8,916 nt of DNA from Burkholderiales bacterium (GTDB lineage Bacteria; Pseudomonadota; Gammaproteobacteria; Burkholderiales; SG8-39): NCBI GenBank assembly GCA_919902965.1, contig CAKKSJ010000488.1, forward strand, positions 2,026-10,941, written 5' to 3'. Under the pieces are notes generated by a model. It was not told the origin of the DNA and searched no databases. It saw nothing but the letters and a program-made list of their open reading frames with translations. Below, piece after piece: positions 7,732 to 8,916 of this stretch. Within the stretch, counting starts at the first letter, position 1, and every line of letters starts with the position of its first letter. A program made the translations under genes and the position numbers.

Positions 7732-8367
7732 TCAGTTCGCCAGCGGCTTGACCGCCTGCATCCCGACAAATCGATGTGTGAGCTCGGCAAGCTGGCGATA
7801 AAAATTACTTTGCGCCCCGGCCTTCACCGCTGCCGTGAATGGACCGACCCAGCGGCCCAGGTGCTCGTCGAGAAAGCGCCTGCGCAGGGCAAGCTTCGCC
7901 TCCAGAGCGTCGGGTTTGCCATCCCGGTGCGCTTCGTTTTCCCGGTAGATGAGTAAATAGAGAAACTCCAGTTCCGCGGCGATATGGTCGGGCGGCTCAC
8001 GGAACTCTGCGCCGATGTCGAAACCGCCTTCGCGGTATAGTGCCTGCGCCGCCATCGTCGATTCGCCCATGACGACGCTCTCCCCTTCCAGCCACACCGA
8101 CCCGTAAGGTCTGGCAAGGGTATGCGTGGGACCGAGAAACAACCGCGTGTAATCGATCAGCAGGTCTTCCAATCCCTCCCTGGCGAATTCCTCGCCCAGC
8201 CGTAGCGCATGCGCAGCGAGATCGGGATGGACCCGGGTCGCGGCAGCGAGCATGGAATCGAAAACCTTTTCTTCTGCAAACTCCGGCCCCGGCTGGTAGT
8301 AGCAAGCAGCCAGATAGCGGCAGAGGTCTTGGCGCGCGGTTCCCTGTTCGAGATCGTAATCTTCCAT
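7732..8367 (-). CDS. TorD/DmsD-family molybdoenzyme maturation chaperone
   Basis: A 211-residue, helix-rich cytoplasmic chaperone of the TorD/DmsD/NarJ class. These proteins bind the signal peptide or apo form of a molybdopterin oxidoreductase catalytic subunit, hold it until cofactor is inserted and prevent early Tat export. Signatures are DYTRLFLGP (72-80), RPYGSVWLEGE (86-96) and EPPDHIAAELEFLYLL (124-139), the last being the family's EPxDH...LEF core; length is typical. It follows the Fe-S subunit gene by 73 bp but is separated from it by an intrinsic terminator, and has its own well-placed ribosome site (GAGG, 7 nt spacer). The partner catalytic subunit is not in the window and is expected beyond the right edge. 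The exact client enzyme (sulfur compound, DMSO, arylacyl-CoA or other) is unknown. Confidence 0.92.
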   Translation of the reverse strand: MEDYDLEQGTARQDLCRYLAACYYQPGPEFAEEKVFDSMLAAATRVHPDLAAHALRLGEEFAREGLEDLLIDYTRLFLGPTHTLARPYGSVWLEGESVVMGESTMAAQALYREGGFDIGAEFREPPDHIAAELEFLYLLIYRENEAHRDGKPDALEAKLALRRRFLDEHLGRWVGPFTAAVKAGAQSNFYRQLAELTHRFVGMQAVKPLAN

Positions 8368-8374
8368 CCGTATT

Positions 8375-8378
8375 CCTC
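8375..8378 (-). promoter_or_regulatory. Ribosome binding site of the TorD-like gene, directly behind the terminator T-tract
   Basis: GAGG on the - strand, 7 nt before the ATG at 8367. It begins on the base immediately after the seven-T tract of the upstream hairpin, so any transcript that starts upstream must read through the terminator before it includes this site. Confidence 0.6.
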
Positions 8379-8409
8379 AAAAAAACGGGGGCGGAGTGTG
8401 CCCGCCCCC
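8379..8409 (-). terminator. Intrinsic terminator between the Fe-S subunit gene and the TorD-like gene
   Basis: On the - strand a perfect 8-bp G/C stem (GGGGGCGG pairing with CCGCCCCC, bases 8387-8394 and 8402-8409) encloses a 7-nt loop and is followed by one G and seven T residues (8379-8385). The stem may extend by pairing AAAC before it with GTTT after it, across one bulged base. This is a textbook Rho-independent terminator for transcripts leaving the Fe-S gene, whose stop codon lies about 31 bp upstream. Partial read-through would set the chaperone level below that of the enzyme subunits. Confidence 0.85.
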
Positions 8410-8440
8410 AGTTTACACTGCTACTGCGACTTGGCCTGGA

Positions 8441-8916
8441 TCAAGTCCTGGCACTGTATTTGCCGACGTAATGCACGTTCGGCCGGGTACCCTTTTCCTC
8501 CTGCAGACGGACCGACTTCTGCGCCTTCAGCACTTTCGCGATCTCCGAGTTCGGATCGGCCTGGTCGCCGAAAATGCGCGCCTTGGATGGGCAGGCCTCG
8601 ACGCAAGCCGGCTGCATGCCCTTGCTTACACGGTGATAGCAGAAGGTGCATTTTTCAACCACGCCTGCTTTGCGTATCGGCTGCACGTCGCCGGCGGCAA
8701 ACGCGTTCATCGCCGGCGTAGCCGCGCCGGCCCGCTTGGCGGTTTCCGCGCCGGAGGCGGTGCCTCCCGGGATCATCTCCGACTTGTCGGTCCACTGAGG
8801 CTGGGTGTCGCGCTCGAAGGCGTTAAAACTGATCACGCTGTAGCTCTCGCCGGCAAGGCTGCGCGCATCGAGCTGCATGTTGCTGTACGGACATGATCCC
8901 TGGCACAGCTGGCACC
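8441..8916 (-). CDS. Molybdopterin oxidoreductase Fe-S subunit (DmsB/PsrB/NrfC-like), 5' end outside the window
   Basis: The C-terminal 157 residues or so of a 4Fe-4S ferredoxin-type electron-transfer subunit that passes electrons between a molybdopterin catalytic subunit and a membrane or quinone partner. The visible part starts in a cluster motif, CQLCQGSCPYSN: the last three cysteines of CxxCxxCxxxCP, with the first just beyond the window. A second motif, CTFCYHRVSKGMQPACVEACP, is the canonical CX2CX11CX3CP. The following SKARIFGD and the tail RPNVHYVGK fit this family. Between the two motifs about 80 residues intervene where classical members have about 15-20, including an Ala/Gly/Thr-rich stretch. 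The reading frame is open to base 8916, so the gene continues and the internal Met at 8878 is not its start. A terminator and a TorD-like chaperone gene follow, supporting the molybdoenzyme assignment. The substrate is unknown. Confidence 0.9.
   Translation of the reverse strand, partial: CQLCQGSCPYSNMQLDARSLAGESYSVISFNAFERDTQPQWTDKSEMIPGGTASGAETAKRAGAATPAMNAFAAGDVQPIRKAGVVEKCTFCYHRVSKGMQPACVEACPSKARIFGDQADPNSEIAKVLKAQKSVRLQEEKGTRPNVHYVGKYSART

Noticed and set aside
8441..8878. Complete 145-residue Fe-S protein starting at the Met at 8878
   Set aside because: The frame stays open upstream to the window edge and encodes CQLCQGSCPYSN, part of a cluster motif, so the gene is 5'-truncated by the window and not short.

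Overview
The window is GC-rich and densely coding, with strong G/C bias at third codon positions. Gene content and codon use suggest a proteobacterium with a respiratory, probably facultatively anaerobic, metabolism that handles acyl-CoA compounds. The lineage cannot be fixed from this sequence. No rRNA, tRNA, insertion sequence, CRISPR array or phage gene was seen.

Layout. Bases 72-2277 on the + strand hold two genes 16 bp apart: an NAD-type short-chain dehydrogenase (SDR) and a complete asparaginyl-tRNA synthetase (asnS). From 2300 to the right edge everything lies on the - strand. Read in the direction of transcription (right to left) the order is: an Fe-S electron-transfer subunit of a molybdenum oxidoreductase (cut by the window edge), a strong intrinsic terminator, a TorD/DmsD-type chaperone, a YdjA-like nitroreductase, a DUF4213/DUF364 putative metal-chelation protein, an HMG-CoA-synthase-like protein fused to a DUF35 zinc-ribbon/OB domain, an SCP-x-type thiolase, and a radical SAM enzyme. 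Gaps between these genes are 20-73 bp. The two blocks converge with only 22 bp between asnS and the radical SAM gene.

Working together. The right part looks like the downstream end of a molybdoenzyme operon: the Fe-S subunit carries electrons, and the TorD-like protein would help cofactor insertion and quality control of the catalytic subunit, presumably encoded beyond the right edge. The left - strand part looks like an acyl-CoA carbon-carbon bond module. The thiolase and the HMG-CoA-synthase/DUF35 fusion resemble known thiolase-DUF35 partnerships (BbsA/BbsB of anaerobic toluene degradation, Ltp2/ChsH2 of steroid degradation, the archaeal thiolase/HMG-CoA synthase/DUF35 complex).

The most unusual point is that the HMG-CoA-synthase-like domain has Gln where the nucleophilic Cys should be, while its thiolase neighbour keeps an intact active site. 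The fusion may therefore act as a decarboxylase or as a scaffold and acyl-CoA docking partner. The radical SAM enzyme has a CX4CX2C cluster motif instead of CX3CX2C. The substrate of the cluster cannot be read from the window.
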